Shown: positions 33,087 through 46,000, counted from the stretch's first letter. The stretch is 64,000 nt of DNA from Histoplasma ohiense (GCA_017607445.1 JAEVHH010000005.1:687001-751000); one strand, 5' to 3'. Notes: generated by a model from the letters alone, not told the origin. Translations and numbers: made by a program.

Positions 33087-35616
33087 CTATGGCGTCCTCA
33101 CCCCCTTTCCCATACCCAACAACCCGCCCGCCAACCCGTTCATCCGCCTGCCCAACAAATCCTCTTCGCTGGGCAAGCTTGTCAGGCTCTCGTCACGACG
33201 CCGAGACATTTTCGTCATATGCTTGCGCCACGAATGGACAACGTCTTCATTTTCAGCGAAGTCGCTCTTTTCGCGATGGGTTGAGTTGTAATTATAGCTA
33301 CTGCTTCGTGCGCGGTTTCCATTACTGGTGCTGAACTCGGGAAACTTAAAGGTGGGGCTTGGCTGTGCTATGTCTCCGTTTTGTTGCGGGGATTGCTTGT
33401 GTCTCCCAGCGCCGTTTGGAAGTTTAGGGTAGGGACTGGGGGTTGTCTTATCAGAACCAGTTCCTCCATCCGGGAGAGCGACGGGGCCTAGGGAGAGGTA
33501 AGAGGATGGTTCAAGAGAACCCGCCGAGGTTTCTAGGTACGTTGGTGTGTAGGCTTTTGGTTGTAATAGGGAACCATCCGCTGTTGATCGAGCGGAGGAC
33601 GGTGAGGAGCGCAAGGAGGATCGAGAAGTTCCTGTGGAAACTGGTGGCCGCTTGCTCATGCTCAGCCTGGTCATTTCCAACGGCCTATCTTCGTCGCCCG
33701 ATGAGTCCCCCGTCAACCCTCGATTGTGATCCTGTGATCCAGTATTCTCCCCTGTGCCTTTTCGGGTAGTTCCTGGTTTTCCCGACATTACCAATGTCGT
33801 TGACGATACGGAGTTGACTCTTCTGAAGGTCTCTGAGCTGACATTCCCTTGTCGCCGACGACACATGATGGATGACGCAGCAAGATCTCCTTCGATCACA
33901 GTGCCGCCTTCGGCGACATGTGCAAACAGTTTCTTAATCCATCGCGAGCAGCGGAAAATCTGCCTCCATCCTTCGGGAAACAAGGCAGGGAACTGCAGAA
34001 ACCCATGCGAAATGCCTGGGATCAGAGACACTTCCACGTGCGCTTTTTCGTCGAATGTTCCCATGGATCTCTCAAGTCCCAGCTCCTGTCGTTCGCGGAA
34101 TCGACGCAGTTTCGCCTGGCGGATTCGCCCTGCGAAAATCACCGTGTCGTCGACTAGCGGGTCTCGTTCCCCGGTTAAGAAGTAGGTTTTGGGAAAGCGT
34201 GCTAGAAGCGCTTCCGGCGCAAGGAGCGGAGAGAGGAGGAAGTCTGAGCTGAAGTCTGGACGGTTGTATGGGCCGATGTAGAGGATTATGGTGGCACGCA
34301 TCATCTCGGGAGATAGGATGCGATCGTTAAAGTAGGAAATCATGGAGGAGACAGCGAGGCGTGTTTCGATCTGCCCGGGGTGCTTGTCGGCTGTAGCCAC
34401 GACTTGGGAGGCAGTGTTTCCTGGAACGGGTTTGTCGATGCTTTCGGTGTCAATCACTGGTTCATGTTCTTCATGAATTACCCCGGCGTGCTGCTGGGCG
34501 AAATAGTCGTGGATGACCGGGTGTTCTAGGGAGTCGTCGCGGAGGGTTGATACTTGGGAGGAAGCGGAGGCTAACTTGCGATAATCCTCACTTTTCTTTC
34601 GGAGGACATTGCAATTCGTCTCTCGCATTCCCCGCTCCCGAATTAAGGACATCTCCTCATCCGTCATCCAGCTACCTATGTTCATATCTAATGAGGGGTA
34701 AATGAGCACTAGGCCAACAGGAGGAGGTAGCGAGTTCTCTCCGCGCCTTTTCCGTGAATCCGTGCTCCCTGACTGGAGAACCATCAGTGTGACGCCAGCA
34801 GCCAAGTTGCCGCCAGCGCTGTCACCCGTAATGACAATTTTAGGACTGACTTTACCACTCAGCCCGATACAACGGCCACGACTACTGACGATGGTGTGGT
34901 AAACGTCGTAGCACTCATTCAGGGCGTACGGATATGGATATTCAGGCGCCTTCTTGTAATCCAAGCTCAGGACCGGCACGCCCGTCCTAGCGGCCCAGGC
35001 TAGGAGCTTGTCATCACTCATCCGCGGGCCCATGGCCACAAACCCGCCACCGGGGATATCCAGAACGATATTAGTATGGTTCTTCAGCGTACTAAGCGGG
35101 CCGTTATAATAGAGCCATGCAATGCACGGATCCCTGTACGACGATTCTTTCGGCCTCGGAATCCGAATCTGAACCGGCTCATAGCCCATTAAGCGCGGGC
35201 GCATAAGCTTTCCGAGGAACGACAGGTACGGTGTCGTAGCCTTATTCCACGACACTCGCAGGTGCTCCACCGTCAACACAGCCCTAACCTTCCGAACCTT
35301 CTCGTCTGCATGCTCCGCCGCAATGAGATAGTAAATTGAGAAGACAACGGACGCTATATCCCGCAGCCATTTTCTCTTGATATTCATGGCCGTCCAGAAC
35401 CCGGCATCCAGCGCCGTGGTTACCCAAGTGGCACGGAAGTAGGATCGGGAATATAGGTTCGCGAGCGGCTCTGGAGACTCGAGGCCCGTTAACTTGGCAA
35501 AATTCCGTGACACATACAGCCACAGAAAGGTCACGACAGTGGCCTGCCAGGGAGTGACTCGCTTGTACAAGCGGGAAGATAGGAGGCGAATGCACGGTGG
35601 ACCATGATTGTTGCCC
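33087..35616 (-). CDS. hormone-sensitive-lipase-family alpha/beta hydrolase (steryl acetyl hydrolase-like)
   Basis: About 840 residues in one main exon; the start is unresolved. The frame begins at an acceptor-like CAG before 35616 and has no ATG before about residue 62 of the block, so an upstream exon must supply the start (a GTGAGT donor lies at 35743). The block opens with LYKRVTPWQATVVTFLWLYV, a membrane anchor. Catalytic features, counting from the TTG at 35570: oxyanion loop PGGGF at 173-177 (usual HGGG has Pro for His), nucleophile Ser in GDSAGG (249-254), acid Asp in GERDPLVDD (about 470), His in ISHGFLQF (522). About 290 Ser/Pro-rich residues follow, ending MGKGVRTP, far longer than yeast Say1. 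Such ER-anchored enzymes deacetylate sterols or lipids; substrate not shown. Family confident. Confidence 0.8.
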
Positions 35617-36211
35617 CTGCAATGACATGATATATGTCAGTCCGTTTCCTTGCTTCCTTGTGTTTGGAAGACGGCCATTGGCAGCCTGCTCTGGAGCCCA
35701 GGCCGAACAGCCGCGACTTTAGGGAAATGCCATCAACACTCACCGTAGGAGATATAAGGACCAAAATGACACAACGGCGAAGACCTGTATCTTGCGAAAC
35801 TGGGTCGACGGCCTTCCCAGGACATGATCTATCAACGGCTGTGTTAGTCGTGGACACGTACCAGAATTGAGAAATTCGACAAGACAATAGGATGAAAGCA
35901 GCAAACCGCACCTATCATCTTGGCCTTCTCCCGATCTTGTCAAGGCACCGAAACCCGTATATTCTATATTCTGTGATAACCCCTAATTTTTGCGCCCCCC
36001 AGGCAGAAACAGCAGCGACGAAGAGAACAAGTTGTCCGTCAGAAGGACCCCGTAACGACAAAGAAGGCCTATTCCAGCGTTTTGCGCCGCTTGACTGCCG
36101 CAACCTGTAAACTGCTGACTCGGCTATGTTGCACCCAGAGCGTCGAAATGGACACAAATCCAGAATTGCCGACCACCACCGGACCAGAACGGGTCAATAT
36201 TTATTTAGATT

Positions 36212-36245
36212 AAAAAAAAAAAAAGAAGAAGAAGAAGAAGAAGAA
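36212..36245. repeat. poly-A followed by GAA repeat
   Basis: A run of 13 A then about six GAA units, read directly. Confidence 0.85.
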
Positions 36246-36549
36246 TCAGTGGTGTGAACAGCGGATATCAGTACTAGGACTGGGGATAAGTTGGAAAAGG
36301 TTGGAAAATTAAAAGACGTTTCTGTGACGAAAGGGAAGGTTTCAAGTTTCAACCTAAGAACGTTGCCCTGCAGCGAGACAACTGCCTCGCTACTGAATTA
36401 AAATGGGAAAGGAAAAAAAAATAAATTATCAAAATGTCGAAGGATCAAAAGTCCATGCTATATGCTCATCGCCGGCGGAAAAGTTGCAAGACACACAAAA
36501 CAACATCGTTCATCGAGGATGCAGGGGTGTTTTGCATGTGAAAAATTAC

Positions 36550-36581
36550 CGCGATACACCCGCGATACACTCGCGATACAC
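36550..36581. repeat. three CGCGATACAC copies at 11-bp spacing
   Basis: Perfect CGCGATACAC at 36550-36559, 36561-36570 and 36572-36581. One base separates the copies, giving an 11-bp period close to a helical turn. It lies about 0.95 kb upstream of the lipase-family coding block. Confidence 0.85.
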
Positions 36582-36816
36582 GGCCCTGTGATTGGCTGAG
36601 GCCTGCGCGCGCCGTTCGACTTCTTCCATGCTTGTGACCAGGAGGAGAATAATCAAGCCCGCCGTTGCATCAGCTGGCTGCGACAGGAAAATTTGATCGG
36701 GTTTCAAAAAGACGCCAATCAGATAGCTATAGCTACTAGTACTGTACAGAGATGTAGTTCGGTGTGTGCGGGGTGTAGTACTGTGTCCTCACGGTTATGC
36801 CCCGAGTAATAGGAAC

Positions 36817-36861
36817 AACAGAAGAAACAGAAGAAACAGAAGAAACAGAAGAAACAGAAGA
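36817..36861. repeat. AACAGAAGA x5 tandem repeat
   Basis: Five perfect 9-bp copies read directly. Non-coding minisatellite. Confidence 0.9.
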
Positions 36862-37000
36862 AACGCTATCTACCAACGATGGGAATCACAAATGAGAGCA
36901 GAAACCAAAAATATAAAATAAATACGAAACACAAACAAACACAAAAGAAACGAGATGCCAACAATGTTCAGATCATAACCCCCCACAATCCAATGCTACG

Positions 37001-38647
37001 CTATAGTTTCCTGCAGTAATTCCTTCCCCGATCCACCTGCCAACTACAAAGCCAGACCTCCACCACCATCCCCAGTAGCCCTGCCACACAGATGCCTGCG
37101 GAGTCACTCACCGTCGTCGCTCCCAGGGAAAACTCCCGGTCATCCTTTGGGACCCGGTCCGAGATCTCCGCGAATGTATTCACGTACACCAGCCCGCCCA
37201 GCAGCCCTTCCCAGAAAACGATGAGGAATATTATATACACGCTGGGGATGAAGTTGAACAGCGCATGGAGGATGAGGATGCTCAGGTTAATCACCTGGAG
37301 GAAGGAGGGCAGGTAGAGATTGTGGACGCGGATGAAGGGCGTGGAGGAGCGCGAGATGAAGACGCCGGTTTGGTAGATGGCGTTGTAGGCTGGGTAGAAG
37401 GCGCGGAAGTGCTTGAAGGGTGTTTCTTTCAGGGGGAAGAGGAGTGTTGGGGCAACGCCTTGATTTATCGTGTATTCGGCGATGTAGACCAGGAGAAGGG
37501 GGAGCATGCTACATAGATTGAGTAGATTTAGCGAGAAGTTTGAGTTAGAAATGAAGTTATTGCGATTTGGGGGAGCGGGTCGCGGGCAATCCCAAGGGAG
37601 CCTGCCTCTCCCCCGTTTGAAAAGCGTTTGGGAGAGACTTACAATGGAAAGAATAGAGCTTGGGCCTTTTTCAGATCCGCTCTGAATCGTGACCAGGACA
37701 TATCACCCCGGCTAGCTGTCGCCTTGCCATCCTCCCGCGCGTCCGCCAAATCACGTCCTAGCAGCCCATCCGTCTCATTTTCGCCCTCGTCCAGCGCTCT
37801 CCGCCGAGCCCGACTCCTCCCAAAAACAGCGTGTTCATCCACCTCACCTTCCGCGTCGACTTGCTCGTAGTTGTCCAACTTCGCGACACACCTCAACGGG
37901 CCCCGGGGGAGAATCGCGAAGAAGCTCAGCAACATGATCAACGGCAACCCCGCCGAAAACAAGAGCGTGGTTTTCACACCAAACCCAAACGTCGTGGTTG
38001 CCATCGCGTAAGCCCCCGCACCCACCAGCCCAGCCGCGCCAGTCCCGCTTCCCCACGCTGCAAGACTGAACGGTCCGTAAAAATGAGTCAGGCCCAAAAA
38101 GCTCAGCTCGCCGCCCCCGCTTGAAAAGCTGGCGAGAATTACGCCGAGCATTTTGGTTGTGATGGAGTTGCCTGTTGGGGAATTCGGTACGTAGGCCGGC
38201 GAGAGAGAGATAAGGAGCATACCACCGGCGGATAGGGTGACGAATATCAGGATGCGGACGGAATATGGGACGGTGTGGATGAAGTAGGGCGCGCATAGTT
38301 TTGTGAAGAACGAGGGGACGACGTCAGCGAGGAGGACGGCAGCTTTGGGGACGTTGGGGCCGACGAGGTCAAGCGCCGCGGAAAGAATAATTACGTAGAG
38401 GACATTATTTATTAGCCCTGTTATTGTTGAGGAGGGGGTTAGTAGGTTGGCTGCCTATGTTGTTATTGTCGGTGTTGTTGTTGCCCGGGGCAAGCAAGCT
38501 TTCTCGGTCGTCGGGAGAATAGCTATCTCACTCACCAAAAAACCAGAAAGCGATACACACTCTTGTATCTGCACCGTTGAATAGGGCCCGAAGCCGTTCG
38601 TAGAAGTAAGGCCACGAGGAAGATGGCGCACCGGGGAGTGGGAGCAT
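37001..38647 (-). CDS. BTN1: Battenin/CLN3-like vacuolar membrane protein (Btn1)
   Basis: Exons 38647-38536, 38417-37643, 37508-37001; introns 118 and 134 bp; phases agree; 464 aa, normal for the family. Multi-pass (about ten) membrane protein of the vacuole/lysosome; CLN3 family members affect vacuolar pH and basic amino acid balance. Start MLPLPGAPSSSWPYFYERLR, then CIAFWFFGLINNVLYVIILS (TM1, across intron 1), KAAVLLADVVPSFFTKLCAP, SFSSGGGELSFLGLTHFYGP, GSGTGAAGLVGAGAYA, an acidic cytosolic loop (YEQVDAEGEVDEHAVFG), and FFPFMLPLLLVYIAEYTINQ rebuilt across intron 2, then VFWEGLLGGLVYVNTF and EFSLGATTVSDSAGICVAG. The last Cys-rich tail (VWLCSWQVDRGRNYCRKL) is typical. Longer upstream frame (to 38767) is not conserved. 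Very confident. Confidence 0.95.
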
Positions 38648-38904
38648 TGCACCACCAAGATTGTCGACAGGGTTCAGGCACAAGATAGCTTCATGGGAGT
38701 CGAGGCGAAAAATGGTTGGCGGTAGCAAAGAGAATTTAGGTTGTGGAACGGAAGGCAAATTGCCCAACAGGTGACAACGGGGTTATATTGTTGAGAAGTA
38801 GCTTACCTCCCATAGATCCAAATCCATGTATTCCAACAAGATGTTGCATCTGGAACCTGGACGTCATCCACTGACAAGACAGGGTTGGATGCAGGTTATT
38901 GCTT

Positions 38905-38990
38905 GGCAACATTTAGTCTGATGCTAAACCTATTTAGGAAAGCTGATTTTCAACCGGAAAAACTTTCGGCGTGGGTTCGAATCCAAACCA
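38905..38990 (+). other. tRNA-like remnant with intact B-box
   Basis: GGTTCGAATCC at 38974-38984 matches the tRNA T-arm/pol III B-box exactly, and AACTTTCGGCGTG before it resembles a class-II variable arm (Ser/Leu type). However the T-stem does not pair and no clean acceptor stem or A-box is found, so this is not called a working tRNA. It could be a tRNA pseudogene or the head of a SINE. Confidence 0.3.
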
Positions 38991-40824
38991 TGGCGTGGTT
39001 GAGTCAACTTGAGTGCAATGCTCAACGTTGATCATTGGTTTAAATTGCCACGTTCAACTACAGTGTGATTGAAACTCACCATTCCCCCCGCAGTTCTCAG
39101 CTTGTGCCTCAGGGGTGTTTTCTATGTTTCTCACAGGGTATCAATAAGTTGATTGTTGAAAGTTGATAGCTATATTTTAAAATCACTTTGCCAGAGCTAA
39201 ACGAGCTCTATTCACTCAAGCTATAATAAATTCCCCTGACTTACCAAGCTAACCCCGAATTTTTCATTTGTCAAGTGATACAGAGGGACTCCAGTGTAGT
39301 AATAATGATGAATTAGATAGGGTAAAATCATCTAATTTTCAATTAACCATGTGTAGGTGACAACGCTGCAAGGAATATCCTTTCAAAAGTTCTGATTTGC
39401 GCTAGAAATTTAAGCTGTACATGTAATGTACATGTACTATTGTTGCCATTCTCAAGGATCTTCATTCCCAAGCACTTTAAGATTTAGGCTATCTTTAATT
39501 AAGCTGTTGTTGTTTATTCAAGTGCTACCGGCATACCGCTTATGAATTCACAGCTTGACTTCTTAGCACTTAGGAATCAAATCTTTAGAGTGGATCCTCT
39601 GTAATCATATTATAGTTGAATATGGTTCAACATTCCTGAGTATTAATGTATTATTGTTAAGAAATGTTGAGCCCCCCGTTCAACTGCACTCCCAGCTCGA
39701 AGTTTGAACGAGTTCAAACTTTCTTGGCAAACATATCGTGGTTAGAAAATAGTTGAACGTGGGCAGAAATAGACTGCTCCATGGAACTCTGATAAGATAC
39801 AGTTTGAGTTTAGTTCCTTTTCAATCTTATTTCTATGAGATTGTCATTATATTTTTTTTCATTAGATAGAGCGAAGCGAAGTGTCTAAGAATCATACAAA
39901 GTTTCAGATGGAGAGAGGCTCAAAAGTTGCTTCATTTTATGACTGAAATAATTGAATATTAATATATGCAAAAATGTGGCTAGAATCTCAATGATTTCAT
40001 TGGTATAGAGGAGATTTTTACATCTCTGAATCTCTGATTGATTTGAATGCCAATGCTTTACTTTGCACTAGCTCATAATTGGCTTAAATACCCCCTACTC
40101 TTACATATCCCTGAATTGATATCCGATCGATTGATAACTACTCATCTATCTATCAGTTCTAGCTTACTAGCTGGCTAACTGCTAGTTACCTCATGTGCAT
40201 ATCTGTCTACTGAACTACTTGAATAAATGATATTCGCTGATGACATCTATTGATGACTTCTACTAATGACATCCGCTAATGATATCTAGCAGCGACAACT
40301 AGCGACGATATCTAGTGATACTATCATACTAGATCTAACAATTATATTCATTGATGATATATATAATATGTCAGAGCGTGGCTTCAAGTTTGTTGAGCTT
40401 ATTTCTCCGTTCGACTCCAGCTGCATGTTTCATGAAGCTTTTGCTATAGAGTGTTATGTCTAAGCTTTTCAACCATTTAGAGGAATTAAAGATACCTTCA
40501 TCTCTAAGATTTAGAGGTTCATTCTCCCACCCTCAGAAGGGGGGTGATAGAGGCAAACTGCCTCTATTGATAATTCTGATGCAAGATAGTATGAATAATG
40601 CGCAAAATAAAGTTCAATATTTTGTTTCATTTTCTCTTCAATCTATAGTATCTACATAGTCATACTATAGTATATACATTATCAGACAAAATAAGCAGTC
40701 GTTTTCTCAAAGCTTTTTTTCCTTTTGAAAGCTATAACTTAGTATTTTACAGGTTTTTTTATATATAAAATAAATATTTAAAATAGATTTCTTATCTATT
40801 TTTTTCTAATTATATCCAAGTTGG

Positions 40825-40848
40825 TTTTTTTTTTTTTTTTTTTTTTTT
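40825..40848. repeat. T24 homopolymer
   Basis: Run of 24 T, read directly. On the minus strand it would be a poly-A tail, as at the end of a retroposed element, but no body is recognised. Confidence 0.85.
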
Positions 40849-43025
40849 AATGTAGTCAAATAACTTTGTAATGATACTATAGTTACTCTAGAAACCGTAA
40901 ATAAAGTAACTGATATATAGACGAAAAAAAATTAAAATGAAACACCGTGAATAGGATAAACAGAAAAAGTAAAGAGTCATTTGAGCAAAGTGAAGCTCGA
41001 AGAGAAATACTTGAAAATATGAAAATGTTATATTTATATACTTGAGAAACATTTATAAATCTGTCTGTAGAATAGAAAGAGGCGCAAGCTCATGACAACT
41101 TAAAATGCTGAAACCAAGGAAATCATTTACCGACAACCATTTAGGAGTTGTGCTCAGCTTGGATCCTGGTCCACGGAAATCATCGCGGTTTCAACCATGG
41201 TCCAACCTTTCATCAAGGGCTAAATATATTACATCAAATACAAAAGTGTCAATATATATAGAAGTGCCTCCGCAACATCAGAAAGCCCGGAGTGGCTTGT
41301 ATATGTACTGGACAGTCCCCCTCGTGTCATCGGTATAACCAACTCCGCCGCAGGATTTAACAATGCAGTGAATTTGAATGTAGTCGTAGTGGTACTGTAC
41401 ATCCGGGTATCACCCGCATCGCATAGAATAGTCAAGACGAATGCGCGTATATGTGCATGCGCGATGTTAGCCTCCATCCCATACGAACTGGCTCGTAAAA
41501 TGACACAATGCAGGCAATGCAATGGGGAAAAATTATTATGCGAGGAAGAGGGTAGGATTTCTCATAGCTGAGTAGCAGACTTGAGCCTCATATTCTCCTT
41601 GTGTGGAAAATGAAAAGCTAACTACTGCCGCTTTTTGTTTTTTTTATTCTGATAATTCCGGGATGGAGGCACTGACAAAAGGAGTTGTTTCAAGCCGATT
41701 GCAAAAGCAGCAACATTTTCTCAGGAATTGGAGGGCTGCATATTGCGTAGAATTTCTTGAGGTCACGGCCCACCATCAGCCAGTGATGTGCTCCATAAAT
41801 CAACTCAAACTCCATGGCAAGAAAGTTTGGACAAAGCTATCCAGCAAGCCAATCAAGCTTGGCTCCCCTAGTTATGTAACCTGGTTTGCATCCGTGTGTT
41901 GCTCGTGTCTCCTGCTGCTGTTCCACGGTAGGATGGGATCCGTAGTTTTCCCTTGGGCCTGGGGTTGCCTGATCCAAAACTTTATCTACAACACTCTCGC
42001 AAATTATTACCACCAAGGTTATTGAGTAGGTTGGGAATATTTTCGGCTGCCCCAGAGTTACGTTAAGCGTCTATTTTTAATCCGTGGGCCGCGTTACATC
42101 ATAAGACGGAGAGCTTAGACGACCGCTGGGGTGCACCAGCGATTTTAGAGGCGGGTCATTCCGAGTCGTTTGTGAAGGGACAACAACCATCTCAATCAAA
42201 GCCATTTCCAGGTTCGTGGTGGTGATAATTACCGTATTGAGCCGACGTAAGGGAGGGCAGGTTGGTGTAGTTAGATGTAATTTCATTTTGCTGTTATTAT
42301 TATGACTGCGAGCAACTTTTTCAAGGCGGCGCCTGGAAGATCCTCAACTGCAGCCCAGCGTCACAGGGAACCCTTTCACTCTGCTCGGCATGGGGGAGGG
42401 GGAAGGATTGTGGCACCAAATGTCGCTCATTGCTTTTTTTAACCCCACCGTCATTATTGCGGAAACGGTGGCTTCTGACTTGTCCGCAGGTACTCCGTAC
42501 CTCAGCCGGTTTTCACGGCTAGTCAATTGTTGGCTCCTCGGATTTCAAGGATGGGGCCTGGACACGTTAGCCGGTAGGCTACTGCTGGGTCCCACCGCCC
42601 GCGAAAATTGAGGATGCACGCCCTGATGGCTGGAGGCTGTCGCATGCTTGGGCTCCAACTTTTTCTTTTTCCTTTTGCTTTGGCCTTTGGCGCTGGTGGA
42701 AGGGAAGTGCAGCGTCTAAGAAAAGAAGTAATCTGCCGCTAACCCTCATCATCATAGTTTCTTTTTCGTTTTTCGCTTCCTTTCTTCCCTCATCGCCTTC
42801 CATGAAACTCTCCTACCACCGTTCGCTGTTTCACACCGTACTCAGCCAACAAAGCTCTCTCTCAGCCACACGCTTCCCTCCCTTTTTTTCCTTTTCTTTC
42901 TTTCAACAATACTATACCACAAGCAAATCATTTGGTCGTCAGATTTTTTGATGTTCCTGTTCTATCCCCCTTCAACCCTAGAGCCCTCGCTTTTCAACAA
43001 CAGGATTGCGTAAAGGTAGAAGAAT

Positions 43026-46000
43026 ATGGATGAAATCCCAACAATGGACCCCCAGCATCCACTCCACCAACCGTTCACTCGCAAATCGACATTCGGGGCT
43101 ACTCTACAAGAATCCGGACCCGTGCCGTTGCCTCCACGGTTATACGGACCGGGCTCGCTGCCGACAACTGGAAGGTCCCAAGGAACCTACGATCCACTAG
43201 GACGACGAGAAAATGAGTTCTCGCCAGCAGCACCCTCAGGATCACTTCCGTCGTCCCTGATCTATCCACCTCATCATCACGAAATCATCCGCCATGCGAA
43301 ACCATCCCCACCCCCGGGCCCCTTCGCGTCCATGCATCCCGAGCCCACGCCAAGCTTCCATTCGCGACATTCGAGTCGCGGTTCGGTTATAAAAAGTGGT
43401 GAAGGAGTGAAGGAGCCAAGCAACGCCATATATCGTGAAGGTAAGGGAAATATTTCAAGACCCATAGATTAGCACCAGTGATAGTATAGATCTGTGGGTT
43501 CCCATCTTGTCGTGTTTTCCGAACATTGCGAGGTGATAGGCATTGAGATACAAATATCTTCGTTGCTGGTACAGCGGCCGGGACAGCAACAAATCCGCCA
43601 AGCTGCGGGCCTGCATTGAGACTCTTCTTTGCTTGAGTCCACGCCCCACGCGCCATGAGCAGACAGAGCCCAGCTCCAACCGGCTGGCAACAAAGCAGGT
43701 TGCCAAGTTCCCGAGTCCCCAAGTTTCCCTCACCCAGCCTCCAGTCTGTCTGAAGTTATCCATGGATACCTCAGGCCAGACCCCTGCTGTCCCGTGCCCG
43801 GCTTACCTAATGACCCTGGATCGGCTGCAGTGCTGCGCCGGACGGGAACGCTAGCCTGATCCGGACTAGGGTCTCGGCACTGCCCAGCCGAACCAGTCCC
43901 GTGACCCGCCCCATTCCCCAGCAACCTTGGAACCTTGGGCTCTGCAGAGCCGCGTCCTGTCCGCACATGCTGACACTTTGGTTTTGTTCTCCCACAGCAC
44001 GTCAACCTCATCCACCACCACCTGCACCGCCCACCATGTCGTCGCGGGACATGTCGCATCCCTCTCAGCCCTACGAGCAGGCAAGGCGACGGTCTCTGGG
44101 CAGCAATGACAGTTCTCCTGTCCATCCTGGTGAGCAACCACCCCTGTTTTCTCCTTGGCGTAAGCTCTCTGCGAAATGCTCGCCCCTGGTGATTGCGCCC
44201 GCCAGACTCGCGTTATAACGATGTACAATACTTAAGTTGGAATAATTATACACCGTGGCCTCTATTGTGGAAGAATGGCTCTTCCCAAAAACTATCCTAC
44301 CGTGTTTGACTATTATGATGTTGTCTCCCTAGACAGAGCTTGCTAACTAGAAACCTTAAAAAAGCCTCAGGGCAAGTTGACCACCCCAGCGTTCAGCAAC
44401 CGCCTCCACCCCCTTCGTCCTACAATAGTCGCCAGATGCCTCCTCCATCTCCTCCCCAGCACTACCACTCGCGTGGAGGCCCCATTCCAGCCGCCCCTCC
44501 TCCCCAACCGCCCTCCTTCGCTCCACGTGAACCCCCCCAACCATCCGCACACCGCCCGGGTAGCAGCATGTCGATATCGTCAATGTTAGGGACTGATTCA
44601 GATCGCCCAACTCGGGATAGCGGCCCTTCCTCCCTCTATGGCCGATCCGCCATATCTTCTATTCCATCCGGCTCACATGGACCGCCACAGGGAGCAATGT
44701 CGCCCCCATCCGCCACTTCAAGACAACCACAGCCATCCTCTGATTTCCCTCCCTTGAGACGTTCTCACACTCCAGAGAGAGCTCTATTTTCAAAACCGCA
44801 ACCCCCTCGCCCGTACCGCTCGAGCTCGGGAAGCACGCCACAAAGCCAACCCCACCCTCCTGATGATACCTTGCGTTTTGGGGGCGTTCCTCGGTCCCTT
44901 GGTACGGCCTCGATATACGGAGACAAGCCACAGACAACCCAAACAGGCCCCGCTGGGCACTTTGCGATGTCCTCGTATGACAACGGCCGGCGTGGTAGCA
45001 TAAATGGACCGATCCAACGGCCTAGCAGCCAGCCGCACCAAGAAGAGCCTGCATCGAGGAGACCCTTATTCAGCCCTGGGCCAAGACCATCAGGTCCCAA
45101 CTTTGGAGAAAGCCCAACAGAAGCTGGATCACAACGTGCAACACCTGGGTATCCAGGGTCAGAAACAGCGTCTCATGCGCAACAAAGATATGGTATTCAG
45201 CACCAAGAACGGCTTGGCCCTACAGATCCGGGGGCCCGTGAACAAGAACACAACACCAGATTACCTCAGGACATGCAACAGCAACAGGCACGATTTGGGC
45301 CGCATTTTGGAGAACAAAAACCGGAGGGGCCCCCGCGGCGTACGTGGGATTCAGGCGGAATCCAACGCTTGTCTCCTGAAACAGCTCGACATCCCGTTAG
45401 CAACGAATTCGGCGGTCTTCAGAGCTTCGCAAAATCTCATGAATCGCAGTTGTCCGGGCCTCGATCAACGCCTGGGTCGCATTTGCAACATCACCAACAA
45501 CGGCCTGAGCCTTTGCAACATAATGATTCAGTGGGAGGCTCAAACCTGGGCAAGCTTCAACAACCTTCGCGCATTTTCTCTCCAACTCCTGGATCAATCT
45601 CCCAACGACCTTTCGGTGGCATGGGCGAAGACCAGAAACGTAAGGACAGTGACGAACCCTTTCAACACCGTAGTCTCCTTAACATTAACGCGGAGAATAA
45701 GCGAGAAGGAAGGTCGTCACCACTTCCCCAAGCGGTTCAAGGTGCACAGGCTCAGATAATCGGTCCAGCTGAAGAGGCCGGTATCAAGAGCGAACTTGGC
45801 CGTGTATTTTCGGGAATTGGGAGTGGTGTCGGTGTTTCTGCAGCTGGACATCCGGGAAGTGGACCCCCCACACCCATGACCTCGAGCCCCTTTAAGCGGG
45901 ATGCTATAGTTGCACGTTCAACTGGGGGAGAGATGAAAGAGCCTGCGGCGAAACCAGCCCGAGCTAGCGTTTCTGGACCTCCACGACGTAGTCGAAAACC

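Larger units (their letters stand above)
35617..37000. other. 5' region of lipase gene and 3' flank of BTN1, 1.4 kb
   Basis: Probably contains the missing first exon of the lipase-family gene (35.6-35.95 kb). Holds A/GAA-rich tract 36212-36245, an 11-bp-period repeat at 36550-36581, and a 9-bp tandem at 36817-36861. Confidence 0.5.
38648..43025. other. 4.4-kb gene-poor, AT-rich stretch
   Basis: No convincing gene. Holds the BTN1 promoter (left), a tRNA-like B-box near 38974, inverted CCACGTTCAACTA copies near 39049 and 39752, degenerate repeats of a (T/C)GATGACATC-like unit at 40227-40345, a T24 run, and the RXT3 promoter with pyrimidine tracts at 42.65-42.9 kb. Middle part (39.1-41.1 kb) is strongly AT-rich and is probably decayed repeat DNA. 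A 140-codon frame at 41603-42025 shows no family feature. Confidence 0.5.

Noticed and set aside
36817..36861. 9-bp tandem considered as a CRISPR-like array
   Set aside because: Units are contiguous without spacers and the DNA is eukaryotic.
41603..42025. 140-codon plus frame
   Set aside because: No recognisable motif, no neighbours in phase, AT-rich intergenic setting; kept only as spacer.
45004..45759. 251-codon open frame inside RXT3 exon 3
   Set aside because: Alternate-frame shadow of a low-complexity Pro/Gln/His-rich coding region; the main frame has consistent splice phases and the Rxt3 domain.
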